A DNA stretch of 64,000 nucleotides from Kerstersia sp052103615 (GCF_052103615.1 NZ_JBQEKA010000008.1:1-64000), one strand, 5' to 3'; counted from the first letter of the stretch, positions 46,548 through 55,195 are shown. Numbers and translations are program-made. Notes: generated from the sequence alone by a model not told the origin.

Positions 46548-47354
46548 TCAGCGGGCATCGTGAAAAATGATGCCCAGCGTGTAGCGCTCCCCCCAATGCA
46601 AGCGGCTCACGCCGTGGCGCAAACTGGCGCGGCGATAGGAACGAGCGCCCGGCACAGGGTAATGATTCACGGCCAGAATGACGGCATCGCCCTGGCTCAG
46701 GGGCACCACTTCCACCCGCCCCGGGCGCTGCGGTTGATGCGCTGTCAGCAGCAACTCGCCGCCGCTGAAATCGCGCCCAGGCTCGCTGAGCAAAAAAATC
46801 ACCTGGAACGGAAAAACACAATCGCCGTACAAATCCTGGTGCAGACAACAGTAATCACCGGCGCGGTAATGCAGGAGCAAGGGGGTCGGGCGCAACTGCC
46901 CGGCACGGTGGCACTGCTGCAGGTAGGCGTCATGGCTGGCCGGAAACGTCTCTTTGATCTTCAGCGCCGCATGCCACCGGTTGGCAATCGGCGCCAAACG
47001 GGGATACAAGCCCGCGCGCAAACCGGCGACCAAATCCGGCAAGGGATAGCGGAAATATTGGTATTCGCCCCGGCCAAATGCATAGCGCTCCATCACGATG
47101 CGGCTGCGGAAGCGGGCTGTTTGCGGAAAATAAGCGCTCAACCGCTCGCATTCAGGCTTGCCCAGAAACGCCGGAAGCACAGCAAAGCCGTCCCGGCCCA
47201 ACGCGGCTTCCAGCGCAGGCCAATCCTGCGCCGCCACGCGGTCCGGCAGCCGGTGCTCAGCGTGCGCCAGGCCAGCCCCGGCTGCCAGGCTCGCGGTTCC
47301 TGGCGGCTGCGTGCCATCCGGAAAAATTTGGCCCTGCGGTTCAGAGGGTGTCAT
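46548..47354 (-). CDS. 2OG-Fe(II) oxygenase A of the alkylation island
   Basis: A 268-residue 2-oxoglutarate/Fe(II) oxygenase of the prolyl-4-hydroxylase-like group. The iron ligands are H172-x-D174 (CLHQDLYGD) and H247 (RASLRHGVSR), and R257 in WGERYTLG binds 2-oxoglutarate, so it should be active. Its ATG overlaps the stop of oxygenase B by 14 bases, so they are coupled. The pair lies downstream of ada. The substrate is unknown; location suggests alkylated nucleic acid or protein. It also shares HDA-type C-termini with its paralogue. Confidence 0.87.
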   Translation of the reverse strand: MTPSEPQGQIFPDGTQPPGTASLAAGAGLAHAEHRLPDRVAAQDWPALEAALGRDGFAVLPAFLGKPECERLSAYFPQTARFRSRIVMERYAFGRGEYQYFRYPLPDLVAGLRAGLYPRLAPIANRWHAALKIKETFPASHDAYLQQCHRAGQLRPTPLLLHYRAGDYCCLHQDLYGDCVFPFQVIFLLSEPGRDFSGGELLLTAHQPQRPGRVEVVPLSQGDAVILAVNHYPVPGARSYRRASLRHGVSRLHWGERYTLGIIFHDAR

Positions 47355-48054
47355 GAAAATACAGCTCCAGTCCAATACGCTCCCCGGCCCGTACCCGGCT
47401 GACAGCCTGCCTAAGCGTGGCCCGGTAATTCCCTTGCTTCCCCGCCACCGGACGCTGCGCCGCCGTGATGAATGCGATATCCCCCAAACCAAGCGGCACG
47501 ACCATGGGGCGCGACTGCATGCGCGGGCGCTGCTCTGTCATGACGAATTCGCCGCCGCTGAAATCCCGCCCCGGCTCGGACAGCAAAACAAACATCTGGA
47601 TCGGAAAAGCCTGGCTGTCGAGATCGCCATGGCGCAAGGCCATGTAATCATCCTGTGCCAGCAGGCTGGCATAGGATGGCTGCCGCTGCGGCCCGGCGCG
47701 CCGGACTTCCAGCTGGAAGGCTTCCCACGCCGGCGGATACCGACGCGCCACCCCCAAGGCCGCATTCCAGCGGTTGGCGATGCCGGCCAAATGGGCATAG
47801 CAATGGGCACGCCATGAACGCAGAGGCTCCGGCCACGCCGGGCCTATATCCAGGCAGCCGCCCTGCCCCCAGCCCAGGGTTTCCAGACGCGTGCGGCGCG
47901 GCGAGGCGGCCGCGATACGCTGCCCCAATTGCCGGGCGGCGGCCTGCGCCAAGCCGCCGCTCAGCAGGGCATATCCCTGGGTATCCAATTGCGCCGCGAC
48001 GCTGCCCCAGTCCAGCCCATCCAGCCCATCCCGCCCATGTCCGTCTATTGCCAT
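47341..48054 (-). CDS. 2OG-Fe(II) oxygenase B with the distal histidine replaced by Gln
   Basis: A 237-residue paralogue of oxygenase A. The shared segments are GIANRWNAAL, FVLLSEPGRDFSGGEF and YRATLRQAVSRVRAGER. H142-x-D144 (RHGDLD) is kept, but the distal ligand is Q216 (LRQAVS, against LRHGVS in A), and R226 is present. An HxD...Q site may bind iron weakly or not at all. I start it at 48054; 48069 is an alternative. It lies 104 bases downstream of ada and overlaps A by 14 bases. Confidence 0.85.
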   Translation of the reverse strand: MAIDGHGRDGLDGLDWGSVAAQLDTQGYALLSGGLAQAAARQLGQRIAAASPRRTRLETLGWGQGGCLDIGPAWPEPLRSWRAHCYAHLAGIANRWNAALGVARRYPPAWEAFQLEVRRAGPQRQPSYASLLAQDDYMALRHGDLDSQAFPIQMFVLLSEPGRDFSGGEFVMTEQRPRMQSRPMVVPLGLGDIAFITAAQRPVAGKQGNYRATLRQAVSRVRAGERIGLELYFHDTL

Positions 48055-48158
48055 TTGCCCGCCCCGCATCCAGACTGTGCTTTACCCCTGCGTGCCTTAC
48101 ACCCCTGATGTCTTACAACTATGCCTTCGACTGCACGGCTGACGCTTACGATTGATGC

Positions 48159-49223
48159 TCATGACTGGGCCTCACGGCGCAGCAATTCACGCTTGCGCTC
48201 CACGCCCCAGCGGTAACCGGCCAGATCGCCATCGCGCCGGACCACCCGATGGCAGGGAATGGCGACAGCCAGGGAGTTGCTGGCGCAAGCCTTGGCCACG
48301 GCGCGCACAGCCAACGGCGCCCCGATGCGCTGCGCGATATCGGTATAACTCACGGTCGTGCCTGGCGGTATCTCGCGCAGCGCGCGCCAGACGCGCTCCT
48401 GAAAGGCAGTGCCCTGCACATCCAGCGGCAGGTTCAGCCCCATGGCAGGCGCTTCGATGAAGCCCACAACTTCAGCAACCAATTGTTCGAAGCCGCCATC
48501 GCCGCCGATGATCTCCGCCTTGGGAAACTGATCCTGCAAAGCATGCACCAGTTGCTCCGGGTCGTCGCCCAGCAGTATCGCGCAGATACCGCGCTGGCTC
48601 TGCGCCACCAGAATCGCCCCCAGTGAACACTGCCCGACCGCAAAGCGGATAACCGCCCCCGCGCCCCCGGCCCGGTAATCCCGCGCCCGCATGCCCAGCA
48701 GCCGCCCCGACGCTTCGTAGAAGCGGCTATTGGAATTGAAACCTGCCCCATAGATGGCATCCGTGATGGATGCGGCCGGGCTGCTCAGCTCTTCCCGCAG
48801 CTTGCGCGCCCGGTAGGCCGAGCTGTAGGCCTTGGGGGTCAGGCCCGTCTCCGCCTTGAAGAGGCGGTGAAAATGCGCCGGACTCAAGCCCAGCCCCGCC
48901 GCCAGTATGTCCAGTGATGGCGGCGTGTCTGCGGATTCAATCACCCGGCAGGCCCGCGCAACTAATGCGGCCCGTTGCGCCGCGGCGCTGGTCTGGTCTG
49001 CCCGGCGGCGGCGGCTGGGCCGGTAGCCCGCCGCCTCAGCTTGCGCCGCAGAATTGAAAAACACCACATTTTCGCGCCTGGGCAGACGCGCCATAGCACT
49101 TGGTCGGCAATACACGCCAGTGGTACGCACGGCATAGACGAAATGCGCGTCGGCAGCCGTATCCCGCCGCTGCACGGCAGTCCAGCGTTCCTCTTCCGTT
49201 TGGTAGGCCTGGGGTATCGTCAT
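48159..49223 (-). CDS. ada: Ada methyltransferase/regulator with a degenerate N-terminal zinc site
   Basis: A 354-residue Ada: N-terminal phosphotriester domain (1-80), AraC-like HTH (90-185: SPAHFHRLFKAETGLTPKAY) and C-terminal O6-methylguanine methyltransferase with IPCHRV (C324). In E. coli Ada the zinc ligands are C38, C42, C69 and C72. Here the equivalents are C39, A43, S70 and R73, so only the methyl-acceptor cysteine remains. The C-terminal repair activity should be intact; the methylphosphotriester switch is doubtful. AGGA precedes the ATG. It lies downstream of alkA and upstream of two oxygenases, on the same strand. Confidence 0.92.
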   Translation of the reverse strand: MTIPQAYQTEEERWTAVQRRDTAADAHFVYAVRTTGVYCRPSAMARLPRRENVVFFNSAAQAEAAGYRPSRRRRADQTSAAAQRAALVARACRVIESADTPPSLDILAAGLGLSPAHFHRLFKAETGLTPKAYSSAYRARKLREELSSPAASITDAIYGAGFNSNSRFYEASGRLLGMRARDYRAGGAGAVIRFAVGQCSLGAILVAQSQRGICAILLGDDPEQLVHALQDQFPKAEIIGGDGGFEQLVAEVVGFIEAPAMGLNLPLDVQGTAFQERVWRALREIPPGTTVSYTDIAQRIGAPLAVRAVAKACASNSLAVAIPCHRVVRRDGDLAGYRWGVERKRELLRREAQS

Positions 49224-49270
49224 CTCTGTGGTCCTGTTGCATGCTCATCCATGGCAACAGAATAAAAACA

Positions 49271-49300
49271 AATTCAAGCGCAAGCACTCCGATTCTTGCG
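49271..49300. promoter_or_regulatory. Ada-box-like site upstream of ada
   Basis: AAATTCAAGCGCAAG (49270-49284, plus strand) resembles the E. coli ada-promoter box AATTAAAGCGCAAG. The same site is part of an inverted repeat CGCAAG-N10-CTTGCG (49279-49300). The consensus orientation faces away from ada, which is on the minus strand; the second half of the inverted repeat faces ada. Confidence 0.65.
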
Positions 49301-49308
49301 GTGCATAT

Positions 49309-49953
49309 TTAACGGGCGGGCAAGCGCCACAGATACCAGGCCGCTACCGTGCGAAATGGCTGCCAGGCGGCGCCTATCGCTCTCATCTGGCCCGGCGTGG
49401 GTATTTTTTCCCAGCCTTTCAAACGTCCGTAGCCTGCCCGCACGCCAAAATCATCCGCTGGCAGAATATCGGAACGCGCCAGGGAATAAATCAGGAACAT
49501 TTCTACCGTCCAGCGCCCCACCCCCCGCAAGCGCACCAGACGTTCGATCAATTGCGCATCAGGCAATGCCCGCGCCTCCGACAGGCTGGGCACGAGGCCA
49601 TCCAGGCTGGCCTGGGCGATGCCCCGGATGGCGGCCAGCTTGGCTGCCGAAAAACCACAGGCACGCTGCAAGGCGGGGTCGGTCGCCAGCAATTGCTCAG
49701 GCGCGGGAAAGACACCGCCAGGATACAAGGCCAGAAACCGCTGCAAAATAGCGTCACCGGCCTTGGCATGCAATTGCTGGTAGGCTATCGCCCGCACCAG
49801 CGCTTCATGGGGCTCGCGCGCGGGCCTGGTTTCCAGGCAGCACAGGCCTATCGTCGCGACATGCCGTGCCCAATCCGCATCCAGACCAGCCAGAAAACTG
49901 GCGGCCTGCCGGTACGCAGGCGGCGACAAATCTGCCGCAATCTGAGCCTTCAT
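49309..49953 (-). CDS. alkA: DNA-3-methyladenine glycosylase II (AlkA type)
   Basis: A 214-residue HhH-GPD glycosylase that removes 3-methylpurines and related bases. The helix-hairpin-helix is LRGVGRWTVEM (142-152) and the catalytic aspartate is D168 in LPADDFGVR. It lacks the N-terminal TBP-like domain of E. coli AlkA, as many of this shorter form do. The ATG at 49953 follows GGGGAAG. It lies between alkB and ada on the same strand, 184 bases after alkB. Confidence 0.91.
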   Translation of the reverse strand: MKAQIAADLSPPAYRQAASFLAGLDADWARHVATIGLCCLETRPAREPHEALVRAIAYQQLHAKAGDAILQRFLALYPGGVFPAPEQLLATDPALQRACGFSAAKLAAIRGIAQASLDGLVPSLSEARALPDAQLIERLVRLRGVGRWTVEMFLIYSLARSDILPADDFGVRAGYGRLKGWEKIPTPGQMRAIGAAWQPFRTVAAWYLWRLPAR

Positions 49954-50137
49954 CTTCACTTCCCCTTTGCTCCGGCCACGTTTCAGCGCGCTTCGGCCCC
50001 TTTCCGCCAGTCCTTCCCCGCCTGCCCTGGCTGCTTGGCTCATGCCGCCATTTGCCGGCCTCTCTGGCTGCGGCGTCCTGGTCTGCTTTTGCCAGGCAGC
50101 GGCATCCCCCCGCCACGCCAAGCCCTCTGTACCATCC

Positions 50138-50782
50138 TCAGCCCGCCAGGCGGAAGGTGAAATTGATGCGCTGGCTGCCCAGCGTCTCATGCGGCTCGTC
50201 CTTGAGCGGCAAGACACCGTGATAGCGCAGCCTGTCCGCGCCGCCCCAGACCGCCACATCGCCATGCCACAGCGGCACTTTGAGTGCGGGATCGCTACGC
50301 GCCAGGCCGCCGAACAAAAACATCGCGCGCATGCCCAGAGACACCGACACAATAGGCGCATCAAAATTCCGTTCGTTTTTATCCTGATGCAGTGATAAGC
50401 GCGCACCCGGCGCATAACGGTTGACCAGGCAGGCATCCGGCTCGAAGCCGGCAAACCCGGCCGCCTGAGCCGCCGCGCGCGCCAGGCGCTGAAAACAGGC
50501 AGGCATAGGCGGCCAGGGCTTGCCCGTATGCGGATCCTCCCCGGTGTAGCGATAGCCGCGACGATCGCTAGTCCAGCCCAGCGCGCCGCAGTTCGTCAAG
50601 GCCACCGACATGGTGTACCCACCAGGCGTGACCATCTGCCGGAAAGGCGACGCGGCAGTAATCTCCGCCAGCGCCGGCATCACTTCCGCCACATAAGGCA
50701 GCGCGAACTCCCGCAAGACCAGCGCTTGCGGCCCCAGGTGCTGATCCGGCGGCGGCGCCTCAAACAAAGCCAAGGTTTGCAT
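50138..50782 (-). CDS. alkB: Alkylated DNA repair dioxygenase AlkB
   Basis: A 214-residue AlkB that oxidatively removes 1-methyladenine and 3-methylcytosine. Iron ligands H132-x-D134 (LHQDKNER) and H188 (RLRYHGV), and 2-oxoglutarate-binding R205 and R211 (RINFTFR), each match E. coli AlkB with an offset of one. The start is 50782 or the ATG two codons upstream. An Ada-box-like site and a TATACT -10 lie in front of it. Confidence 0.96.
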   Translation of the reverse strand: MQTLALFEAPPPDQHLGPQALVLREFALPYVAEVMPALAEITAASPFRQMVTPGGYTMSVALTNCGALGWTSDRRGYRYTGEDPHTGKPWPPMPACFQRLARAAAQAAGFAGFEPDACLVNRYAPGARLSLHQDKNERNFDAPIVSVSLGMRAMFLFGGLARSDPALKVPLWHGDVAVWGGADRLRYHGVLPLKDEPHETLGSQRINFTFRLAG

Positions 50783-50921
50783 CCTCATCCCATCCGCAGT
50801 GTCATCCCATCTCCCTGCCATGCCCGCAGCGCTATGCCGGGCAAGCCTTCTTGCCGGCCAGTTTACGCCTGCCTGCGCGGCGCAGACGCCAGGCCGGCCC
50901 GCATACGGCAAAGGCACCGGC

Positions 50922-50971
50922 AGTATAGGAAACTGGCCATGCCCCCGCACTCCGGTTCTTGCGCTTGAATT
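50922..50971 (-). promoter_or_regulatory. Ada-box-like site and -10 upstream of alkB
   Basis: On the minus strand AAATTCAAGCGCAAG (50958-50972) is identical to the site upstream of ada and faces alkB. Thirty bases further is TATACT (50922-50927), a good -10. The spacing is similar to that of the E. coli ada promoter. This supports an alkB-alkA transcript under Ada control. Confidence 0.75.
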
Positions 50972-51035
50972 TCAAGCCTGCGCGAACAACGCTGAAAGAG
51001 GCGCGAAAATAAGCGCTGCAATAAGCGCCGCAATA

Positions 51036-51068
51036 AAAAAAACCGCAGCCGAAGCTGCGGTTTTTTCC
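51036..51068. terminator. Bidirectional intrinsic terminator
   Basis: CCGCAGC-CGAA-GCTGCGG lies between a run of As and a run of Ts, so it can stop transcription from either side. It follows the cold-shock gene on the minus strand. Confidence 0.92.
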
Positions 51069-51113
51069 GTGTGCCGCCCCGCATAGGGCAGACTCACAAC
51101 GAACGCGCCGGAC

Positions 51114-51320
51114 TTAGGCCAGCAGTTCGATGTTCTTGGCGTTCGGGCCCTTGGGGCCTTCGCCGATTTCATAGCTCACGCGCTGATTTTCTTCCAGCGA
51201 CTTGAAACCGTTGATACGGATTTCGGAGTAGTGAGCGAAGAGATCTTTGCCGCCTTCATCGGGAACGATGAAGCCGAAGCCCTTTTCAGGGTTGAACCAT
51301 TTTACGGTACCGGTTGCCAT
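51114..51320 (-). CDS. Cold-shock-domain protein (CspA family)
   Basis: A 68-residue nucleic-acid-binding beta-barrel: MATGTVKWFNPEKGFGFI carries RNP1, and DLFAHYSEI carries RNP2. It destabilises RNA secondary structure. The predicted promoter at 51463-51491 gives a 5' untranslated leader of about 135 bases, which is typical of cold-inducible csp genes. An intrinsic terminator follows. Confidence 0.97.
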   Translation of the reverse strand: MATGTVKWFNPEKGFGFIVPDEGGKDLFAHYSEIRINGFKSLEENQRVSYEIGEGPKGPNAKNIELLA

Positions 51321-51462
51321 AACTAAAAACTTCCTTGAATAAACGGGCGGTACGCCCGGGATTGCCAGAAACGATCAAGGAAGGGACGTCGAACACAACC
51401 TAGATACCAACACTGGGCGACTGGTGTACTGAAACCCGCGTCGCTTGACCATCTGCGCCTCC

Positions 51463-51491
51463 ACTATGACTGGATTTTCAGCCGCAGTCAA
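51463..51491 (-). promoter_or_regulatory. Sigma-70 promoter of the cold-shock gene
   Basis: On the minus strand TTGACT (51486-51491) and CATAGT (51463-51468) are 17 bp apart and preceded by an AT-rich tract (51495-51530) that looks like an UP element. The rest of the 300-base region upstream of the csp start holds no gene. Confidence 0.75.
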
Positions 51492-51620
51492 TCGGAAAAT
51501 CGGAAAATTTTTAAATTGTATATTCCCTGATGCCAGGAAGCACCGGAAAGCCCTGCCAATGCTGCGCTTTCCGGGAATAATGCCCCCCTGACCGGGGTGC
51601 TTAAAGCGTGCTGGCCCGCC

Positions 51621-52715
51621 TCAACGCAGATGGGCATTTTGCCCATGATGGCGCGTGCTGGGGGCCGTCGGAATGTCCACGAAAAGGTTCCAGACAGCGA
51701 TGAAGAGCGCCGCGATCAGCGGCCCCATCACAAAGCCGTTCAGGCCGAACAGCGTCAAGCCGCCCAGCGTGGAAATCAGCACCAGATAATCCGGCATGCG
51801 CAAATCCTTACCGACCAGCAGCGGCCGCAGGATATTGTCCATCAGGCCGATGACCAGAATCCCGAACAGCAGCAGGAATACCCCTTGCCAGGTTGCCCCT
51901 GTCACCAGAAAATAAATCGCGACCGGCCCCCAGATCAGGCTGGCCCCCACAGCGGGCAGCAAGGACAGAAAAGCCATGACCACGCCCCAGAGCAAGGCCC
52001 CCTGAATGCCCAGGAACCAGAAGCTCAGCCCGCCCAGCAGCCCCTGGGCCGCTGCCACCGCAATATTGCCCTTGACCGTGGCGCGCACGACCGTCGTGAA
52101 ATTGCGCGCCAGGTTCTGTTTGTGCATGTCGCTCAGCGGCACGGCGCGGCGAATACGCTGCGACAGCCAGGTGCCATCACGCAACAGGAAGAACAGCAGA
52201 TACATCATGATGCCGGCGCCCACCACGAATTGCAGCGTGTTCTGGCCCAGGCTCACCGCATGCGAGGCCACGAACTGGCTGACTTGCATGACACCGGATG
52301 CCAGCTTGCTCTGCCCCCCGGTTTCATCGCCGGTCAGCCGCAAGACATATTCCTGCAACGAGGGCGGCAAGGCGTTCACGACCTGATGGAAATACAGGGA
52401 AAAATTCAATTGGCCGGAACTGATGCGCTCATAGAGCGCGATGATCTCTTTGACCAGCGCCCCGGTAATAAAGGCCAACGGTAAAATGACGCACAACAAG
52501 GCGACAATCAGCGTGATCAAGGCCGCAATATTCCTGCGTCCCCGCAACAGCCGCAGCATGTATTGGTTCAAGGGCATGAACAATACCGCCAGCACCGTGC
52601 CCCAGAAAATTGCCGTGAAAAACGGCAGCATAAGCCAGAAAAAGGCCAGCGAAACGAACGCCAGCAACAGGACAAAGACCCGGTAATGCAGATGTGCGGA
52701 GCGCATGGGCGTCAT
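51621..52715 (-). CDS. AI-2E family permease (YdiK-like)
   Basis: A 364-residue integral membrane protein of the AI-2 exporter/PerM family. Eight or so hydrophobic segments include LPFFTAIFWGTVLAVLFMPL near the N-terminus; LPAVGASLIWGPVAIYFL and LIGLMDNILRPLLVGKDLRMPDYLVLISTLGGL are the family signature. Substrate unclear; members export autoinducer-2 or exchange ions. The ATG at 52715 has no good ribosome site, and a TTG at 52742 is possible. Confidence 0.87.
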   Translation of the reverse strand: MTPMRSAHLHYRVFVLLLAFVSLAFFWLMLPFFTAIFWGTVLAVLFMPLNQYMLRLLRGRRNIAALITLIVALLCVILPLAFITGALVKEIIALYERISSGQLNFSLYFHQVVNALPPSLQEYVLRLTGDETGGQSKLASGVMQVSQFVASHAVSLGQNTLQFVVGAGIMMYLLFFLLRDGTWLSQRIRRAVPLSDMHKQNLARNFTTVVRATVKGNIAVAAAQGLLGGLSFWFLGIQGALLWGVVMAFLSLLPAVGASLIWGPVAIYFLVTGATWQGVFLLLFGILVIGLMDNILRPLLVGKDLRMPDYLVLISTLGGLTLFGLNGFVMGPLIAALFIAVWNLFVDIPTAPSTRHHGQNAHLR

Positions 52716-52973
52716 GGTGTGAATAGAAAAAAGAGGCGACAACCATACAGACGGTATGGGGGCTAGTGAATACTAAGCGAAAACCCGCTGATTCGGGCAT
52801 CTTTGTGCAACAGGCTGCGGCCTGTCTGCCAGCGACTCCTGCCGGTATTGAGTATGATGCAGGGCGCGGCCAGCCTGCCCTGCTTGTGCTGGATCAAGCA
52901 CGTCTGCCGCCGGCATGGCGCCGCCTGCCAACAGGCTCTAAACTGCCGCCTATCTGTCTTTCTGGAGTACCAC

Positions 52974-54149
52974 ATGACCCACGCTGCGGAAAAGGATGTC
53001 GTCATTGTCGGCGCCGGCCCCGCCGGCCTGTGCCTGGCGCGCGCCCTGTCGGCGGGCGGCCTGTCCGTCACCCTTGTCGAACAGCAGCCGGCTGCCAGCC
53101 TGGCCGACCCCGGCTTCGATGGCCGTGAAATCGCCCTGGCCCATGAGTCGCGCCAGCTGCTTGAAGAACTGGGCGTCTGGCAACTGATTCCAGAAACGGA
53201 AATTTCCTTGCTGCGCGACGCCCATGTTTTCAATGGCACGTCGCGCAACCCCATGGTCATTACAGCGCAGGCCGGCGGCAGCGATCAGCTGGGCTGGCTG
53301 GTGCCCAATGACTGTATCCGGCGCGCGGCCTGGCAGGCAGTGGCCGGCCGCGCCGGCATCGAGGTACTGGACGGCACCAGCGCCGTTGGCGTCGAACCCG
53401 GCGCGGACAGCACGCTGATCCGCCTGTCCGATGGCCGTGAACTGCGCACCCGGCTGCTGGTGGCGGCCGATAGCCGTTTTTCCTCGATGCGGCGCGCCAT
53501 GGGCATAGGCGCCTACCTGCACGACTTCGGCAAATCCATGATGGTAGGCCGACTGGAACATGAGGCCGATCACGGCCATGTGGCCTGGGAATGGTTCGGC
53601 TATGGCCAGACCCTGGCGCTGCTGCCGCTCAATGGCCGCCAGGCCTCTGCGGTGCTGACCTTGCCGCACCACCAGATCCAGGCGCTGCAGGCGCTGGATG
53701 ACACGGCTTTCGCCGAGGAAATGGGCAAACGCTTTGACCACCGCCTGGGCGGGATGAAAGTAGCGGGCAGCCGCCATGTCTATCCGCTGGTCGGCGTCTA
53801 TGCCTACCGTTTTGCCGGCACGCGCTTCGCGCTGGTCGGAGACGCCGCCGTCGGCATGCACCCGGTCACTGCGCACGGTTTCAATCTGGGCTTGCGCAGT
53901 GTCGCCAGCCTATCGCGCCAGGTGCTGACTGCGGCGCGCCGCAATGCCGACATCGGCGACAGCCGCTGGCTCAAACGCTACGAACGCGAACACCGCTTCC
54001 ATACCTTGCCGCTGTTCCTGTCCACCAATCTGGTGGTGGCTATGTTCACCAACGATACGCCGCCGGGCCGCCTGCTGCGCGAGGCCACCTTGCGCCTGGC
54101 CAGTTCCGCCAGCCCCTTCAAGCGTTTCGTCGCTTCGCGACTGACCTGA
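52974..54149 (+). CDS. UbiH/UbiM-type FAD monooxygenase of ubiquinone synthesis
   Basis: A 391-residue class A flavin monooxygenase. The FAD motif VVIVGAGPAGLCLARALS is at residues 9-26, LLVAADSRFSSMRRAMGI carries the second motif, and FALVGDAAVGMHPVTAHGFNLGLRSVASL is the third. Features such as FDGREIALAHESRQLLEELGVW and the ADSRFS motif resemble UbiM, a hydroxylase covering one or more ring positions in beta- and alphaproteobacteria. GGAG lies upstream of the ATG at 52974. NrtR-like gene follows after 20 bases. Confidence 0.87.
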   Translation: MTHAAEKDVVIVGAGPAGLCLARALSAGGLSVTLVEQQPAASLADPGFDGREIALAHESRQLLEELGVWQLIPETEISLLRDAHVFNGTSRNPMVITAQAGGSDQLGWLVPNDCIRRAAWQAVAGRAGIEVLDGTSAVGVEPGADSTLIRLSDGRELRTRLLVAADSRFSSMRRAMGIGAYLHDFGKSMMVGRLEHEADHGHVAWEWFGYGQTLALLPLNGRQASAVLTLPHHQIQALQALDDTAFAEEMGKRFDHRLGGMKVAGSRHVYPLVGVYAYRFAGTRFALVGDAAVGMHPVTAHGFNLGLRSVASLSRQVLTAARRNADIGDSRWLKRYEREHRFHTLPLFLSTNLVVAMFTNDTPPGRLLREATLRLASSASPFKRFVASRLT

Positions 54150-54169
54150 CCCGGACGCCTATCATCGTC

Positions 54170-55090
54170 ATGCAGACTCTGGCTTCCGATACCCTGGCCG
54201 TCGAGCTGGTGGCCGTCCTGGCCGCCGCTGATAGCCAGGCGCCTTCCGTCCTGACCATCCAGGGCGGGCTGACCTTTCCGGCCGGCCCTTTCGTCATGGC
54301 CCACCGTTCGCTGCAGGCTGGCCTGCGCGGCTGGGTGGAAGCGCAAACCCATCATCCGCTGGGTTACCTCGAACAGCTCTATACCTTTGCCGACCGCGGA
54401 CGCCATGCGGACGCGCCGGAAATGCGGACGATTTCCATCAGCTACCTCGGCCTGACGCTGGCGGGCGATGCCCCGCCTGACCTGGATGCGAGCTGGCGCA
54501 GCTGGTATGAATACTTCCCCTGGGAAGACCGGCGCGACGACAGCAACGCCGCCCTGTTTGCCGACATCGCGGCCCGTTTGCGCGCCTGGGCCCAATCCCA
54601 GACCCGCGGCCTGCGCGAACGCCAGTGGCAACGCTGCTGCGCCTTGTTCGGGCTGGAAAATGACATTTGGGATGAAGAGCGGACGCTGCCGCGCTACGAA
54701 CTGCTGTACGAGGCCGGCCTCGTGCCGGAGTCCCCCATAGCTGGCCCTGACCTGCTGCCGGGCCGCAGCATGCTTTACGATCATCGCCGCATTCTCGCCA
54801 CAGCCATGACCCGCTTGCGGGCCAAGCTAAAATACCGGCCTGTCATTTATGAGCTGATGCCTGCCAGTTTCAGCCTGCTGCAATTGCAGCAGGCGGTGGA
54901 AGCCCTGGCGGGCCGGCGCCTGCACAAACAAAACTTCCGGCGCCTGATTGCCCAGCAAGATCTGGTGGAAGAAACTGGCGCCTCCACCCAGACGGGCGGC
55001 AGGCCCGCCAAACTGTACCGTTTCCGCCGCGGCGTGGAGATGGAGCGCGCGCTGGCCACCGGCGGCCGCTTGCCACTGATGAAAGCCTGA
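54170..55090 (+). CDS. NrtR-like Nudix-domain regulator
   Basis: A 306-residue protein with an N-terminal Nudix fold and a C-terminal winged helix (LMPASFSLLQLQQAVEALAGRRLHKQNFRRLIAQQ, then GGRPAKLYRFRR), the NrtR layout. The catalytic Nudix glutamates are missing; the region reads AGPFVMAHRSLQAGLRGWVEAQT, as in NrtR sensors that bind ADP-ribose without hydrolysing it. NrtR controls NAD synthesis genes, but none is adjacent here. It is likely cotranscribed with the UbiM-type gene. The stop is five bases before the 100-N gap. Confidence 0.85.
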   Translation: MQTLASDTLAVELVAVLAAADSQAPSVLTIQGGLTFPAGPFVMAHRSLQAGLRGWVEAQTHHPLGYLEQLYTFADRGRHADAPEMRTISISYLGLTLAGDAPPDLDASWRSWYEYFPWEDRRDDSNAALFADIAARLRAWAQSQTRGLRERQWQRCCALFGLENDIWDEERTLPRYELLYEAGLVPESPIAGPDLLPGRSMLYDHRRILATAMTRLRAKLKYRPVIYELMPASFSLLQLQQAVEALAGRRLHKQNFRRLIAQQDLVEETGASTQTGGRPAKLYRFRRGVEMERALATGGRLPLMKA

Positions 55091-55095
55091 GCGGC

Positions 55096-55195
55096 NNNNN
55101 NNNNNNNNNNNNNNNNNNNNNNNNNNNNNNNNNNNNNNNNNNNNNNNNNNNNNNNNNNNNNNNNNNNNNNNNNNNNNNNNNNNNNNNNNNNNNNN
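55096..55195. other. 100-base assembly gap
   Basis: 100 Ns between the convergent ends of the NrtR-like and CynX-type genes. Both edges read GCGGC, so the real gap may be a small overlap or a GC hairpin. Confidence 0.95.

Noticed and set aside
46200..47402. 400-codon open frame on the plus strand over argP and oxygenase A
   Set aside because: Overlaps the two well-supported genes on both strands and has no recognisable domain.
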